Assembly (NCBI GenBank): GCA_020631395.1
Contig: JAHDHI010000051.1
Span: 1 to 36,774, forward strand
From: Bizionia sp.
GTDB taxonomy: Bacteria > Bacteroidota > Bacteroidia > Flavobacteriales > Flavobacteriaceae
Direction: 5' to 3'
Length of the DNA stretch: 36,774 nucleotides
Both the position numbers and the translations under genes were made by a program. The notes beneath the pieces were generated by a model, which saw only the letters and a list, made by a program, of their open reading frames with translations, did no database searches and had not been told where the DNA came from. Of the stretch, positions 1-9,998 are shown in pieces (within the stretch, counting starts at the first letter, position 1; every line of letters begins with the position of its first letter).

Positions 1-60
1 GTGTTCTCTAACTAAAAATTCTAAATCCTCTGATATCAATAATGCAATCTTTTTTTGCAT
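1..60 (-). CDS. N-terminus of a gene cut by the left window edge
   Basis: Reading the minus strand from an ATG at 60-58, twenty codons stay open to the window edge and begin MQKKIALLIS. Only this N-terminal stub is visible and I do not recognise the family. Upstream on the minus strand there is a near-consensus -7 box (TATCTTTC, about 65-72), which would place transcription start almost on the ATG. The gene diverges from the broken ClbS-like gene at 100-647. It could be a chance open stretch, since only 60 bases can be judged. Confidence 0.4.
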   Translation of the reverse strand, partial: MQKKIALLISEDLEFLVREH

Positions 61-99
61 AACGAAAGATAAACATTATTGCAGTAAATTCAAAATTAA

Positions 100-647
100 A
101 ATGGTATAAGGACTCAACTGTGGACTTTTGTAATTTCTCGAACACCTAGAGATAAAGAAGAACTACTTATTGAAATAAAGGAGAATTACTCTACTTTAAA
201 AAAGGAATTGAATGAAATACCTCAATCATTAATTGCAGAAAGGACATTGAATGGCCATGCAAAAGGTACTTTGATGAGTATATCCAATCTGGTAGCTTAC
301 CTCATAGGTTGGGGAGAATTGGTTATAAAATGGGAAGCGAAATCAAAAAGAGGAGAAGTAATAGATTTTCCAGAAACAAATTACAAGTGGACCGAGTAGG
401 AGCACTTGCCCAAAAGTTCTATGGAGATTATGAGAAATATGAATATGACCACCTTTTGAACAAGCTGGAGAAAACCGTAAATAAACTGATCTGCTTGGTT
501 GAAAAACTGAGTACTGATGAGTTATATGGAATAGAGTGGTACAAGAAATATTCCTTTGGAAGAATGATACAATTGAATACTTCTTCTCCCTATAAAAATG
601 CCAGAATCAGAATTCGAAGATGGAAAAAGACAAATAACATAATATGA
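100..647 (+). pseudogene. ClbS/DfsB-family four-helix protein, frameshifted
   Basis: Two adjacent reading frames together give one ClbS/DfsB-family (DUF1706) protein. The first frame, open from 100 and recognisable from about 136 (SRTPRDKEELL) to 399, carries the family features GHAKGT, AYLIGWGELV and NYKWTE. It stops at TAG 397-399. The second frame, from about 400 to 647, continues with ALAQKFYGDYE, ELYGIEWYKKYSFGRMIQ and NTSSPYKNARIRIRRW. Adding one base near 398 would join them. The family is small and DinB-like; ClbS itself is the colibactin self-resistance protein, but most members have unknown roles. The 5' end also looks damaged: no ATG, GTG or TTG lies in frame between the stop at 97-99 and the start of homology. 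The stop overlaps the ATG of the next gene (ATGA at 644-647). A sequencing error could explain the shift but not the missing start. Confidence 0.75.
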
Positions 648-1216
648 ATTTACCCTTTATAGCAGATAAGACTTTCGAAAGCAAAGATTATACGATCAAT
701 TACTTGCCAAAGGCAGAATATGACAATTGTACATTCATAAATTGTGACTTCAATGGGAGTTATATTTCCATGATAAGCTTTTTGGAGTGCGAATTCATAG
801 ATTGCAACTTGAGCTTGACAAAAACCAAGGAAACAGCTTTCAAAGATGTCATTTTTAGTGATTGCAAGCTTTTAGGAGTTCCATTCAACGATTGCAATCC
901 GTTTTTGTTTTCTGTTACATTCAACGGCTGTATTCTTAATTTGTCTTCTTTCTTCAAGTTAAAGATGAAGAGTACCATTTTTAAAAAATGCAAGTTGTCG
1001 CAAGCAGATTTTTCAAATACCGATTTAACAGAATCTATATTTGATGAATGTGACTTCAATCAAGCGATTTTTGATAAAACAATTCTTGAGAAAGTAGATT
1101 TTACCACTTCCAAAAACATAATGATAAACCCAGAAAACAACAGAATGAAACATGCTAAATTTTCAAAAGAAAATGCATTGGGGCTTTTATCTCATTACAA
1201 TATTAGTATTATGTGA
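644..1216 (+). CDS. Pentapeptide-repeat protein
   Basis: This 190-residue protein is built largely from pentapeptide repeats of the A(D/N)LXX type. Successive F/L-centred units such as CTFINCDF, CEFIDCNL, VIFSDCKL, VTFNGCIL, TIFKKCKL, ADFSNTDL and SIFDECDF run from about residue 28 to 155. Such repeats fold into a right-handed quadrilateral beta-helix. Known relatives include Qnr and McbG, which protect DNA gyrase, but many members have no known function and nothing here proves gyrase binding. The repeats are unusually rich in cysteine. There is no signal peptide, so the protein is probably cytoplasmic. Its ATG overlaps the stop of the broken ClbS-like gene by four bases, which suggests the two were once co-translated. 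Confidence 0.85.
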   Translation: MNLPFIADKTFESKDYTINYLPKAEYDNCTFINCDFNGSYISMISFLECEFIDCNLSLTKTKETAFKDVIFSDCKLLGVPFNDCNPFLFSVTFNGCILNLSSFFKLKMKSTIFKKCKLSQADFSNTDLTESIFDECDFNQAIFDKTILEKVDFTTSKNIMINPENNRMKHAKFSKENALGLLSHYNISIM

Positions 1217-1303
1217 TTTTTTATGCCTAAATATTAATGAATTAATAAATTAAGAGTATTAATTTTATCATCTTGAGAATACTGCGCCCCTAGTAATGAA
1301 GGC

Positions 1304-1335
1304 TTTAAAAATACTATATGAATTTCGTATATTCG
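1304..1335 (+). promoter_or_regulatory. Possible promoter of icd
   Basis: TATATTCG at 1328-1335 differs from the Bacteroidetes -7 box TAnnTTTG at one position. A weak TTTA lies at 1304-1307, 20 bases upstream. It would start transcription about 30 bases before the icd ATG. The call rests on motif similarity only. Confidence 0.25.
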
Positions 1336-1356
1336 CAAGACTAATTCTCATAATAA

Positions 1357-3594
<2,238 letters not shown>

Positions 3595-3601
3595 GATAAA
3601 G

Positions 3602-3627
3602 AGCTCCTGAACAGGAGCTTTTTTTTT
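3602..3627 (+). terminator. Intrinsic terminator of icd
   Basis: A perfect 8-bp stem (AGCTCCTG / CAGGAGCT) with an AA loop is followed by nine T residues, eight bases downstream of the icd stop. This is a classic rho-independent terminator on the plus strand. Confidence 0.93.
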
Positions 3628-3832
3628 GAAATTTCTAATAATCATGGCGACGATAAGAGCTCTAAGATTTATAAAGAATCAATCCTAAAGTTAGAGTTTG
3701 CCAATGATAAAATGAAAAAGACTCAAAAGCAGTGAATCAGGCGGAAGAATTGGAATTGAGAGGCGTTCATTGAAGAGTATTTGGAAGAGAAGATAAACAA
3801 TTGCAATTTTATAATTTACTAAATCATCCTAG

Positions 3833-6208
3833 ATGAATCACCTAAAACTATTTGTATTCCTATGCTTTTCCTTGTATGGCATTCTTGGTTTTGCTCAAGA
3901 CAATTTTACACTTAGTGGTGTAATATCCGAACAGAGAAGCAATGAAACATTGATAGGGGTGAATATCCTAATCCCAGAATTAAAAACGGGAACCATTACA
4001 AATGAATACGGTTTTTATTCTATAACCCTACCTAAGGGTAATTATAAGATCGTTATCAGTTATTTGGGGTATTCGGACAAGATGGAGAACATCGTTCTCG
4101 AAGAGAACACGAAAAGAGATTTCTATTTGGTAGAATCCACAGAGAGTTTGGAAGAGGTCGTCATCACGGAAAACATTGAGAAATTGAACATTAAAAAACC
4201 TCAAATGAGTGTTAATGTCCTAACATCGTCAACCATAAAGCAAATTCCGGTGGTCTTGGGAGAGGCCGATGTCATTAAGGCAATTACGCTACTGCCTGGG
4301 GTAACCAATGGAGGAGAAGGGGCTTCCGGATTCAATGTCCGTGGAGGAGCAGCAGACCAAAATTTGATATTGTTGGACGAAGCCACAGTTTTCAACTCTT
4401 CACACCTCTTTGGTTTCTTTTCTGTCTTCAATCCAGATGCCATCAAGGATTTGAAACTATACAAGGGAGGAATCCCTGCACGTTACGGAGGACGTGTATC
4501 TTCGGTTTTGGACATTTATCAAAAAGAGGGAAACAGCAAGGAGTTTCATATGAATGGAGGTATAGGCATAGTAGCAAGTAGATTGTTGGCAGAAGGACCA
4601 ATAAAAAAAGACAAGGGCGCTTTTTTATTTGGAGGAAGAAGCTCGTATGCACATTTGTTCTTGCCATTGTTCAAAATAGACAACAAAGCCTATTTCTATG
4701 ACTTAAACACCAAGTTGAGCTATAAAATTAGCGAGGATGACAACGTCTATCTATCGGGTTATTTTGGTAGGGACGTATTTAGTCTATCCGATAGTTTTGA
4801 AAACACCTATGGGAATACAGTAGTAAACTTTAGATGGAATCATTTGTTTTCAGATAAGCTATTTTCAAATATCTCTTTGATCTATTCAGACTATTATTAT
4901 GGGCTGAATCTCGATTTCGTGGAGTTCGATTGGAATTCTGGAATTAGAAATTTCAATGTCAAATACGATTTAAAGCACTATTTGAATGACACCCTTAAAT
5001 TGCAATATGGACTCAATAGCATCTATTATACTTTCAATCCTGGCGAAATCAAGCCATCTACACCAACTTCTGGCATCAATGCGCAAAAACTCATAGATAA
5101 GTATGCTTTTGAAAATGCAGCATATGTGGATGTAGAGCATAAGGTAACGAACAAGCTATCGTTGTCCTATGGTTTGCGATTCAGTTCATTTTTACGCTTG
5201 GGACAAGACCAATTGAACATTTATGAGAATGATGAAGCAGTAACATTCAACGATGACTTCAAGATCTATGAAAAAGCAACACCAATAGGAACGGAATCTT
5301 TCAGTAGAAGCGATGTCATTGCATCCTTTGCAAACGTAGAGCCACGTTTTTCGGCAGCATATCAATTGGGTAACAACACTTCGATAAAGGCAAGTTACAA
5401 TAGAATGAGCCAGTACTTGCATTTGTTGTCCAATACCACTTCACCCACACCTTTGGATGTTTGGACACCAAGCGGAAAATATGTCAAGCCACAACTGTTG
5501 GATCAATTTGCCATAGGATACTTTAAAAATTTCGAGGGCAACATCTACTCTATGGAAGTGGAAAGCTATTATAAGACCATAAAGAATAGAATAGATTATA
5601 TAGATGGGGCAGATTTAATTGCCAACGATGCCATAGAACAAGTCATATTGAATGGAAAGGGAAGAGCCTATGGATTGGAGGTGCTCTTTAGGAAGAATGA
5701 AGGTCGCTTAAAAGGATGGGTGGCCTACACCTTATCCAAATCCGAGCAGCAAACCAAAGGAAGAACTCCAAGTGAACTAGGCATAAACAATGGAAATTGG
5801 TACAATGCTGCTTACGACAAAACACATGACGTGTCCATAACAAGCAGTTACGACTTGAACGGCAAGTGGAAGTTCAATGCAAATTTTCTATTTCAAACAG
5901 GACAGCCAACTACATATCCAAATGGACAATACATTTACAATGGCATAAGCATTCCCAATTATAGCGATAGGAACTCCACACGATTGCCATCATACAATCG
6001 CTTGGATTTTTCTGCGACCTATACGCCAATTCAAGACAAGGAAAAAGCTTGGCAAAGCTATTGGGTGTTTGGAGTCTACAATGCATATAATCGGAGAAAT
6101 GCAACTTCAATATCGTTTTCCCAAAATACAACTACAGGAATAAACGAAGCCACGCGTTTGGCCATTTTCGGAATAGTCCCATCCATAACATACAACTTCA
6201 AATTTTAG
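3833..6208 (+). CDS. TonB-dependent outer-membrane receptor with N-terminal regulatory domain
   Basis: This 791-residue receptor has a signal peptide ending near GFAQ (residue 21). A carboxypeptidase-like regulatory beta-sandwich follows at about 25-105 (SGVISEQRSNETLIGVNI, ITNEYGFYSITLPKGNY). The plug is at about 125-230 (GEADVIKAITLLPGV, SGFNVRGGAADQNLILLD, GGIPARYGGRVSSVLDI), and a beta-barrel runs to a C-terminal aromatic residue (YNFKF). It should take up a substrate across the outer membrane using energy from TonB-ExbB-ExbD. No SusD partner is present. Instead a DUF4249 lipoprotein starts two bases after its stop codon, a pairing common in Bacteroidetes, so the two probably form one unit. 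The substrate cannot be read from the sequence. Confidence 0.95.
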   Translation: MNHLKLFVFLCFSLYGILGFAQDNFTLSGVISEQRSNETLIGVNILIPELKTGTITNEYGFYSITLPKGNYKIVISYLGYSDKMENIVLEENTKRDFYLVESTESLEEVVITENIEKLNIKKPQMSVNVLTSSTIKQIPVVLGEADVIKAITLLPGVTNGGEGASGFNVRGGAADQNLILLDEATVFNSSHLFGFFSVFNPDAIKDLKLYKGGIPARYGGRVSSVLDIYQKEGNSKEFHMNGGIGIVASRLLAEGPIKKDKGAFLFGGRSSYAHLFLPLFKIDNKAYFYDLNTKLSYKISEDDNVYLSGYFGRDVFSLSDSFENTYGNTVVNFRWNHLFSDKLFSNISLIYSDYYYGLNLDFVEFDWNSGIRNFNVKYDLKHYLNDTLKLQYGLNSIYYTFNPGEIKPSTPTSGINAQKLIDKYAFENAAYVDVEHKVTNKLSLSYGLRFSSFLRLGQDQLNIYENDEAVTFNDDFKIYEKATPIGTESFSRSDVIASFANVEPRFSAAYQLGNNTSIKASYNRMSQYLHLLSNTTSPTPLDVWTPSGKYVKPQLLDQFAIGYFKNFEGNIYSMEVESYYKTIKNRIDYIDGADLIANDAIEQVILNGKGRAYGLEVLFRKNEGRLKGWVAYTLSKSEQQTKGRTPSELGINNGNWYNAAYDKTHDVSITSSYDLNGKWKFNANFLFQTGQPTTYPNGQYIYNGISIPNYSDRNSTRLPSYNRLDFSATYTPIQDKEKAWQSYWVFGVYNAYNRRNATSISFSQNTTTGINEATRLAIFGIVPSITYNFKF

Positions 6209-6209
6209 A

Positions 6210-7025
6210 ATGATGAAAAAACTAATAGGTATTGCAATACTTGGCATCTTGGCAATTTCATGTGAGGATGTAATAGACGTAGACGTTCCAAATGCACCCC
6301 CACGACTGGTAATAGATGCATCGATTAATTGGTTTGAAGGCACGATGGGAAACGAGCAAAAGATAGAGTTGTCGTTGACAGCTCCTTATTTCGACAATGA
6401 AGTGCCTCCCGCAAACAATGCGACGGTGGCAATCACAGACACCAATGGCACTATTTTCAATTTCACGGAAGAGGGAAACACCGGGGTTTATAGGACTAGC
6501 ACGTTTACCCCAGAAATAGATGAAACCTACACGCTTACTATAAGCTACGAAGGAGAAACCTATGTTGCAAACGAAGTCCTGACCTCTACGGTACCAGTGG
6601 ATTATGTAGAGCAAAATGACGAAGGAGGATTTACAGGAGACGAAATAGAGATAAAAGCCTTCTATACCGATCCTGCAAATATTGAAAATTATTATTTTTT
6701 CGAACTTGTAAACCCAGCAGTGGTCACTCCCGAATTTGAAGCCTACAAGGATGAATTCACAGATGGAAACCAAATATTCGCATTTTACACCAATGAGGAT
6801 TTGGAGACTGGAGACGAACTCATTATAAGGAATTATGGTGTTTCCGAGCGTTTCTATGAGTTTATGTTCATATTGTTGCAACAGGCGGAAACAGATGGGA
6901 GCCCGTTTCAGACACAACCAGCCACAGTTAGAGGCAATTGTGTAAATACTACGAATCCAAATAATTATCCGTTGGGATATTTTAGGTTGTCCCAAGCCTT
7001 CGAGTTTGTCTATACGGTAGAATGA
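6210..7025 (+). CDS. DUF4249 family outer-membrane lipoprotein
   Basis: This 271-residue protein begins with a lipoprotein signal peptide (LGILAISC, Cys18) and then shows the DUF4249 pattern: CEDVIDVDVPNAPPRLVIDASI near the start, NATVAITDTNG in the middle, and a C-terminal NPLGYF-like segment (NYPLGYFRLSQA). DUF4249 proteins are found next to TonB receptors in Bacteroidetes and probably act as their surface or periplasmic partners. Their biochemical role is not established. The ATG lies two bases after the receptor stop, so the genes are almost certainly co-transcribed. A second ATG at 6213 could also serve. A 256-codon open stretch on the opposite strand here is a shadow of this gene. Confidence 0.88.
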   Translation: MMKKLIGIAILGILAISCEDVIDVDVPNAPPRLVIDASINWFEGTMGNEQKIELSLTAPYFDNEVPPANNATVAITDTNGTIFNFTEEGNTGVYRTSTFTPEIDETYTLTISYEGETYVANEVLTSTVPVDYVEQNDEGGFTGDEIEIKAFYTDPANIENYYFFELVNPAVVTPEFEAYKDEFTDGNQIFAFYTNEDLETGDELIIRNYGVSERFYEFMFILLQQAETDGSPFQTQPATVRGNCVNTTNPNNYPLGYFRLSQAFEFVYTVE

Positions 7026-7028
7026 CAT

Positions 7029-7120
7029 TTCAATTTGGGCGTTACCACAAGGGTCGTGCTATCCATTGTATCTTTTGCAAAGGGCAAAAGGATGCCATTG
7101 CTATCACTAACGCGAATGAT
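7029..7120 (+). repeat. Hairpin element of a flavobacterial intergenic repeat type
   Basis: After the DUF4249 stop comes a compact non-coding element with GGGCGTTACCACAAGGGTCG, then a hairpin (CTTTTGC 7072-7078 / GCAAAAG 7084-7090, extended by ATCC 7061-7064 / GGAT 7090-7093), then ATCACTAACGCGA. From memory this resembles an element repeated many times in flavobacterial genomes downstream of genes. The hairpin is seen directly; the family assignment is recollection. It may act as a transcript 3' end. Confidence 0.55.
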
Positions 7121-7143
7121 AACTTCATTTAAGCTATTTGTTG

Positions 7144-7151
7144 TATTTTTG
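7144..7151 (+). promoter_or_regulatory. Candidate -7 box directly before murQ
   Basis: TATTTTTG matches the Bacteroidetes -7 consensus TAnnTTTG exactly and ends four bases before the murQ ATG at 7156. If used, the mRNA would be leaderless or nearly so. No good -33 TTTG lies at the expected spacing, so a chance match is possible. Confidence 0.35.
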
Positions 7152-7155
7152 GGCT

Positions 7156-7974
7156 ATGGATTTCACAAAGACAACAGAAAGGGATTCGAATTACGATCAT
7201 TTGGAAAAGATGAGCGTAAACGAGTTGCTCACCAACATAAACAAAGAAGATAAGACCGTTCCCAATGCCGTGGAAAAAGCAATTCCACAAATAGGAGCAT
7301 TGATAACCGAAGTGGTCAAAAAAATAAAAGAAGGAGGTCGATTGTTCTATATTGGAGCGGGAACAAGTGGAAGATTGGGAATAGTGGACGCTTCAGAATG
7401 CCCTCCGACATTTGGAGTCCCCCATGAACTAGTCGTTGGCTTGATTGCCGGAGGAGACATCGCCATAAGAAAGGCAGTCGAATTTGCGGAAGACTCAAAG
7501 GTACAAGGATGGAAAGATTTGCAAGCGCATGAAATTTCCACTAAGGACGTAGTCATTGGGATAGCAGCATCCGGAACCACACCATATGTGATAAGTGCCT
7601 TGGAGCATTGCAACGAAAAAGGAATCGTAACTGGCTGCATTTCTTGCAATCATAAAAGCCCGTTGTCGTTAACTGCCAAATTCCCCATTGAAGTCATCGT
7701 GGGGCCGGAATTTGTGACAGGAAGCTCTAGAATGAAAGCGGGAACAGCTCAAAAACTGGTTTTGAACATGATTACCACGGCGACCATGATTCAATTGGGA
7801 CGCATCAAAGGCAACAAAATGGTAGATATGCAACTAAGCAACAACAAGTTGGTGGATCGTGGAGTGAAGATGTTGATGTCCGAATTGAACATCGAAAGAG
7901 CCGAAGCAGAAAAACTTTTGGAAAACAACAACAATGTAAGAACAGCAATTGAAGCATACAAGGATGGAAACTAA
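7156..7974 (+). CDS. murQ: N-acetylmuramic acid 6-phosphate etherase
   Basis: MurQ cleaves the lactyl ether of N-acetylmuramic acid 6-phosphate to give N-acetylglucosamine 6-phosphate and D-lactate, a cytoplasmic step of peptidoglycan recycling. The 272-residue protein carries the family's SIS-fold signature RLFYIGAGTSGRLGIVDASE (about 61-80), CPPTFG, IGIAASGTTPYV and GSSRMKAGTAQKLVLNM, with a C-terminal helical part ending in RTAIEAYKDGN. I chose ATG 7156 because MDFTKTTERDSNY is the usual N-terminus; an in-frame TTG at 7138 would only add unconserved residues. The DUF6095 gene overlaps its 3' end by 11 bases. No murK, anmK or transporter gene is adjacent. Confidence 0.95.
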   Translation: MDFTKTTERDSNYDHLEKMSVNELLTNINKEDKTVPNAVEKAIPQIGALITEVVKKIKEGGRLFYIGAGTSGRLGIVDASECPPTFGVPHELVVGLIAGGDIAIRKAVEFAEDSKVQGWKDLQAHEISTKDVVIGIAASGTTPYVISALEHCNEKGIVTGCISCNHKSPLSLTAKFPIEVIVGPEFVTGSSRMKAGTAQKLVLNMITTATMIQLGRIKGNKMVDMQLSNNKLVDRGVKMLMSELNIERAEAEKLLENNNNVRTAIEAYKDGN

Positions 7975-8206
7975 GAGAACGAACAAAGATGTTTTGGTAA
8001 TTGGACTAAAAAAAATGGGAATGGCACTTCTATTCATGTTTTTGGGACCTACATTGCTGTATGTGGCATTCAGCAATCAAGAAAAAGCATTGTACATACC
8101 CATTTTAATTGTTGGCATCGCAATATGTGCATGTGCCATTTATTTCGCATTCAAAGGAATAAATACAATTATGGATAGTATGTTTAAAAGTGACGAGTCC
8201 GATTAA
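7964..8206 (+). CDS. DUF6095 family small membrane protein
   Basis: This 80-residue protein is read from ATG 7964, inside the last codons of murQ in another frame. It has two hydrophobic helices, about residues 15-36 (MGMALLFMFLGPTLLYVAF) and 42-64 (ALYIPILIVGIAICACAIYFAF), joined by a short loop, and an acidic tail (KSDESD). That layout fits DUF6095, a short family I recall next to murQ in Flavobacteriaceae. The function is unknown; it is probably an inner-membrane protein. The 11-base overlap with murQ implies translational coupling. The stop codon overlaps the stop of the convergent DinB-like gene (TTAA at 8203-8206). Confidence 0.7.
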   Translation: METKRTNKDVLVIGLKKMGMALLFMFLGPTLLYVAFSNQEKALYIPILIVGIAICACAIYFAFKGINTIMDSMFKSDESD

Positions 8207-8706
8207 TTCAAATTGGGAACGGGTTTTGGTGTAGAAGGATTGTAGCCAAAATCAGGGTCTTCGATGGCAACACCCAATCTATCCAAGATGTAACTTATTA
8301 TGGCATAATGATGAATGGTGTGGCTGTTTGCTTGAGCCAACAATGCGGAAAACGTATATTCGATCTCTATCTTTCCCGTACCAAGATCATCCATGACTAG
8401 AACTTTTTCTCCTCCCAATGTCTTTATTGTTTTAATTTTTTCGGTAAGCACATTGAAGTATTCCAATGCAGAATCGCAACAATTTTCAATGGATGCAATT
8501 CTTTTACGCTCGGTCAAATCTATGTATCCATTGTTTTTTTCATTCAATATGCAATCATAGAAATCGTAAATATGTCTAATGTGGGATCCTATGCTAGAAT
8601 AATAGGGAGAAACAGACTTGTCACTTAAGGTATCGTCAGACAAGAGGGTTAAAAGAGATTTAGATTTTTGTAGTGTTATTAAAGTCGATTGGATTATGCT
8701 CTTCAT
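8203..8706 (-). CDS. DinB-family four-helix protein
   Basis: This 167-residue protein has the DinB/YfiT-like layout: a first helix with TLITLQKSKSLLTLLSDD, a helix containing SSIGSHIRHIYDFYDCI (about 38-54), and a third containing ANSHTIHHYAIISYILDRLG (about 125-144). The first histidine (SHIRH) and the HTIHHY group are in the right places for the three-histidine metal site of DinB enzymes. Members include bacillithiol and mycothiol-dependent transferases and many proteins of unknown substrate. The ending LGVAIEDPDFGYNPSTPKPV is typical of Bacteroidetes members. It is convergent with DUF6095, sharing a four-base stop overlap, and has about 790 bases of gene-free sequence upstream. Confidence 0.75.
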   Translation of the reverse strand: MKSIIQSTLITLQKSKSLLTLLSDDTLSDKSVSPYYSSIGSHIRHIYDFYDCILNEKNNGYIDLTERKRIASIENCCDSALEYFNVLTEKIKTIKTLGGEKVLVMDDLGTGKIEIEYTFSALLAQANSHTIHHYAIISYILDRLGVAIEDPDFGYNPSTPKPVPNLN

Positions 8707-8845
8707 AGAATCTAAAATAGATAAATTAATTGAATTTAAAAATTAATCATAAGATAAGTCTACATAAATTGAAATACTTACAGCAAATGAAAAAGTTACA
8801 TTAAATACGGAATAGTGAAGTTCTAGGGGTAATGTGGTTTTCGGT

Positions 8846-9444
8846 TACAAAAATAACAAAAGCCATAACACTACAGATTTAACTATGGCTGCTATGGCTT
8901 TCTTTGAAATAACAAACAACTGACCTATTTAGCTTTCGCTAAATCGATCCCAAACCTGCGTTTGACATCTTTTAAATTCAAAAGTTGTTAAATCAATGAT
9001 ACATTTGGGTAACTTTCAAAATGTATTGACCTGTTACTTACTCTGTATCCATTAATTGTTTTCCTTGATGCTTTTTGTTTTATTCTTCGTTTTCACGTTA
9101 AACAACTTCCAAAGCATTGCTTCTCATTATAACCTTTACTTTCGACTCGGCTATCTTTAAAAGCTTTCAATCTTACCAGTCTTTTTGTCTGCTTGCACAT
9201 ACAATACTTTGTAAAATATCTTGATCTTTCAATTTAACGACGAATACACGTCGTATTTCAAAACCTCAAAAAACAATTTGATAGAATCTAATTCAAATTA
9301 GGTTTTAATACCTCAACCAACTTAATTAAGGTTGTTTTTAAATTCTTTCTCTAAATTAAAACATATTCTTCAAAAGAACAAATTATTTAACTATTTATAT
9401 TTCAACCTGTTATGAACATAGGTTGTTAACAAAAGTTAATAACT
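8846..9444 (-). ncRNA. Candidate structured RNA in a gene-free stretch
   Basis: The whole stretch 8707-9499 lacks a credible reading frame on either strand. On the minus strand it contains several stems: around 9318-9334 (CAACCTTAATTAAGTTG), 9237-9254 (ACGACG / CGTCGT, 6-base loop), and TTTAGC-GAAA-GCTAAA near 8929-8944, whose GAAA loop is a GNRA tetraloop only in the minus-strand sense. A 9-bp stem (8893-8901 / 8859-8867) is followed by a U-rich tail, as in a terminator. I found none of the hallmarks of tmRNA, RNase P RNA or SRP RNA. It could be a free RNA, a long rplS 3' region, or ordinary AT-rich spacer. Confidence 0.3.
8848..8855 (-). promoter_or_regulatory. Candidate -7 box upstream of the DinB-family gene
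   Basis: On the minus strand TATTTTTG matches TAnnTTTG exactly, about 140 bases before the DinB-family start. It overlaps the U-rich tail after the 8859-8901 stem, so it may be a chance product of that T-run. Confidence 0.25.
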
Positions 9445-9478
9445 AAAAAAGCCTGTTTTTTTAAAAAACAGGCTTTTT
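9445..9478 (-). terminator. Terminator of rplS (bidirectional in form)
   Basis: A long stem AAAAAGCCTG...CAGGCTTTTT lies 22 bases beyond the rplS stop codon. It is flanked by A and T runs on both sides, so it could terminate in both directions. Its position marks it as the end of the rplS transcript. Confidence 0.88.
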
Positions 9479-9499
9479 ATAAGTATTTGAGAAGAAAAA

Positions 9500-9853
9500 T
9501 TATTTCCTTCTAACTTCTTTAATTCTAGCTTTCTTACCAGTAAGACCTCTAAAGTAAAAGATTCTAGCTCTACGAACTTTACCTCTTTTGTTAACTTCGA
9601 TCTTTTGCAATGCAGGAAGATTTACTGGGAAGATACGCTCTACTCCAATAGTTCCAGACATTTTTCTAATTGTAAACGTTTCAGAAGATCCGCTTCCTCT
9701 TCTTTGGATTACCACACCTCTAAAGAACTGTGTACGTGATTTTTCTCCTTCACGAATTTCGTAGTATACAGTAATTGTATCACCAGCTGAAAATTCTGGA
9801 AAGTCCTTTTTTGCTACAAACTCGTCTTGTACAAATTTTACTAAAGATTCCAT
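9500..9853 (-). CDS. rplS: 50S ribosomal protein L19
   Basis: This 117-residue protein is a full-length bL19, a large-subunit protein at the 30S-50S interface. Family blocks are FPEFSAGDTITVYYEIREGEK near residue 19, FRGVVIQRRGSGSSETFTIRK (about 43-64), GVERIFPVNLP (about 69-80) and RRARIFYFRGLTGKKARIKE at the C-terminus. It lies downstream of trmD on the same strand, the usual gene order, but 145 bases away and with an exact -7 box of its own at 9928-9935, so it can be transcribed separately. A strong terminator follows. Confidence 0.98.
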   Translation of the reverse strand: MESLVKFVQDEFVAKKDFPEFSAGDTITVYYEIREGEKSRTQFFRGVVIQRRGSGSSETFTIRKMSGTIGVERIFPVNLPALQKIEVNKRGKVRRARIFYFRGLTGKKARIKEVRRK

Positions 9854-9921
9854 CTTTATATTTTTTTAAAGTATTGATTCAGAACAACATTCACGTATCT
9901 CGCCAGAGGTTAATCCGAAAT
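9854..9921 (-). promoter_or_regulatory. 5' leader of rplS, possible autoregulatory RNA
   Basis: If transcription starts just after the -7 box at 9928-9935, rplS has a leader of about 70 bases. Its first 50 bases (minus strand, including ACCTCTGGCGAGATACGTGA) are more balanced in base composition than the AT-rich surroundings, as expected of a conserved RNA. L19 leaders that bind L19 are known in other bacteria. Whether this is one cannot be decided from a single sequence. Confidence 0.35.
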
Positions 9922-9927
9922 TGGGTG

Positions 9928-9935
9928 CAAATATA
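9928..9935 (-). promoter_or_regulatory. -7 box of rplS
   Basis: On the minus strand TATATTTG matches TAnnTTTG exactly, 74 bases before the rplS ATG and inside the trmD-rplS gap. No clear -33 TTTG is seen. Confidence 0.5.
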
Positions 9936-9998
9936 AGTAATAATGAATAATTAACTATCAATAATCAAAAAATATTTGATTGTGACTGGGGCTTGCAT

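Noticed and set aside
3628-3832. Possible decayed gene between icd and the TonB receptor
   Set aside because: Short purine-rich stretches look slightly coding, but stops occur in all frames and no family could be recognised.
6258-7028. 256-codon open frame on the minus strand opposite the DUF4249 gene
   Set aside because: The plus-strand frame has a lipobox, family pattern and tight spacing to the receptor; the minus frame has a random-looking composition rich in Cys, Trp and Ile.
7035-7253. 72-codon plus-strand frame running through the repeat and into murQ
   Set aside because: It crosses the hairpin element and then reads the murQ gene out of frame.
8707-9499. tmRNA, RNase P RNA or SRP RNA in the gene-free stretch
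   Set aside because: I looked on both strands for their hallmark sequences (for example GAGGAAAGTCC of RNase P RNA) and saw none.
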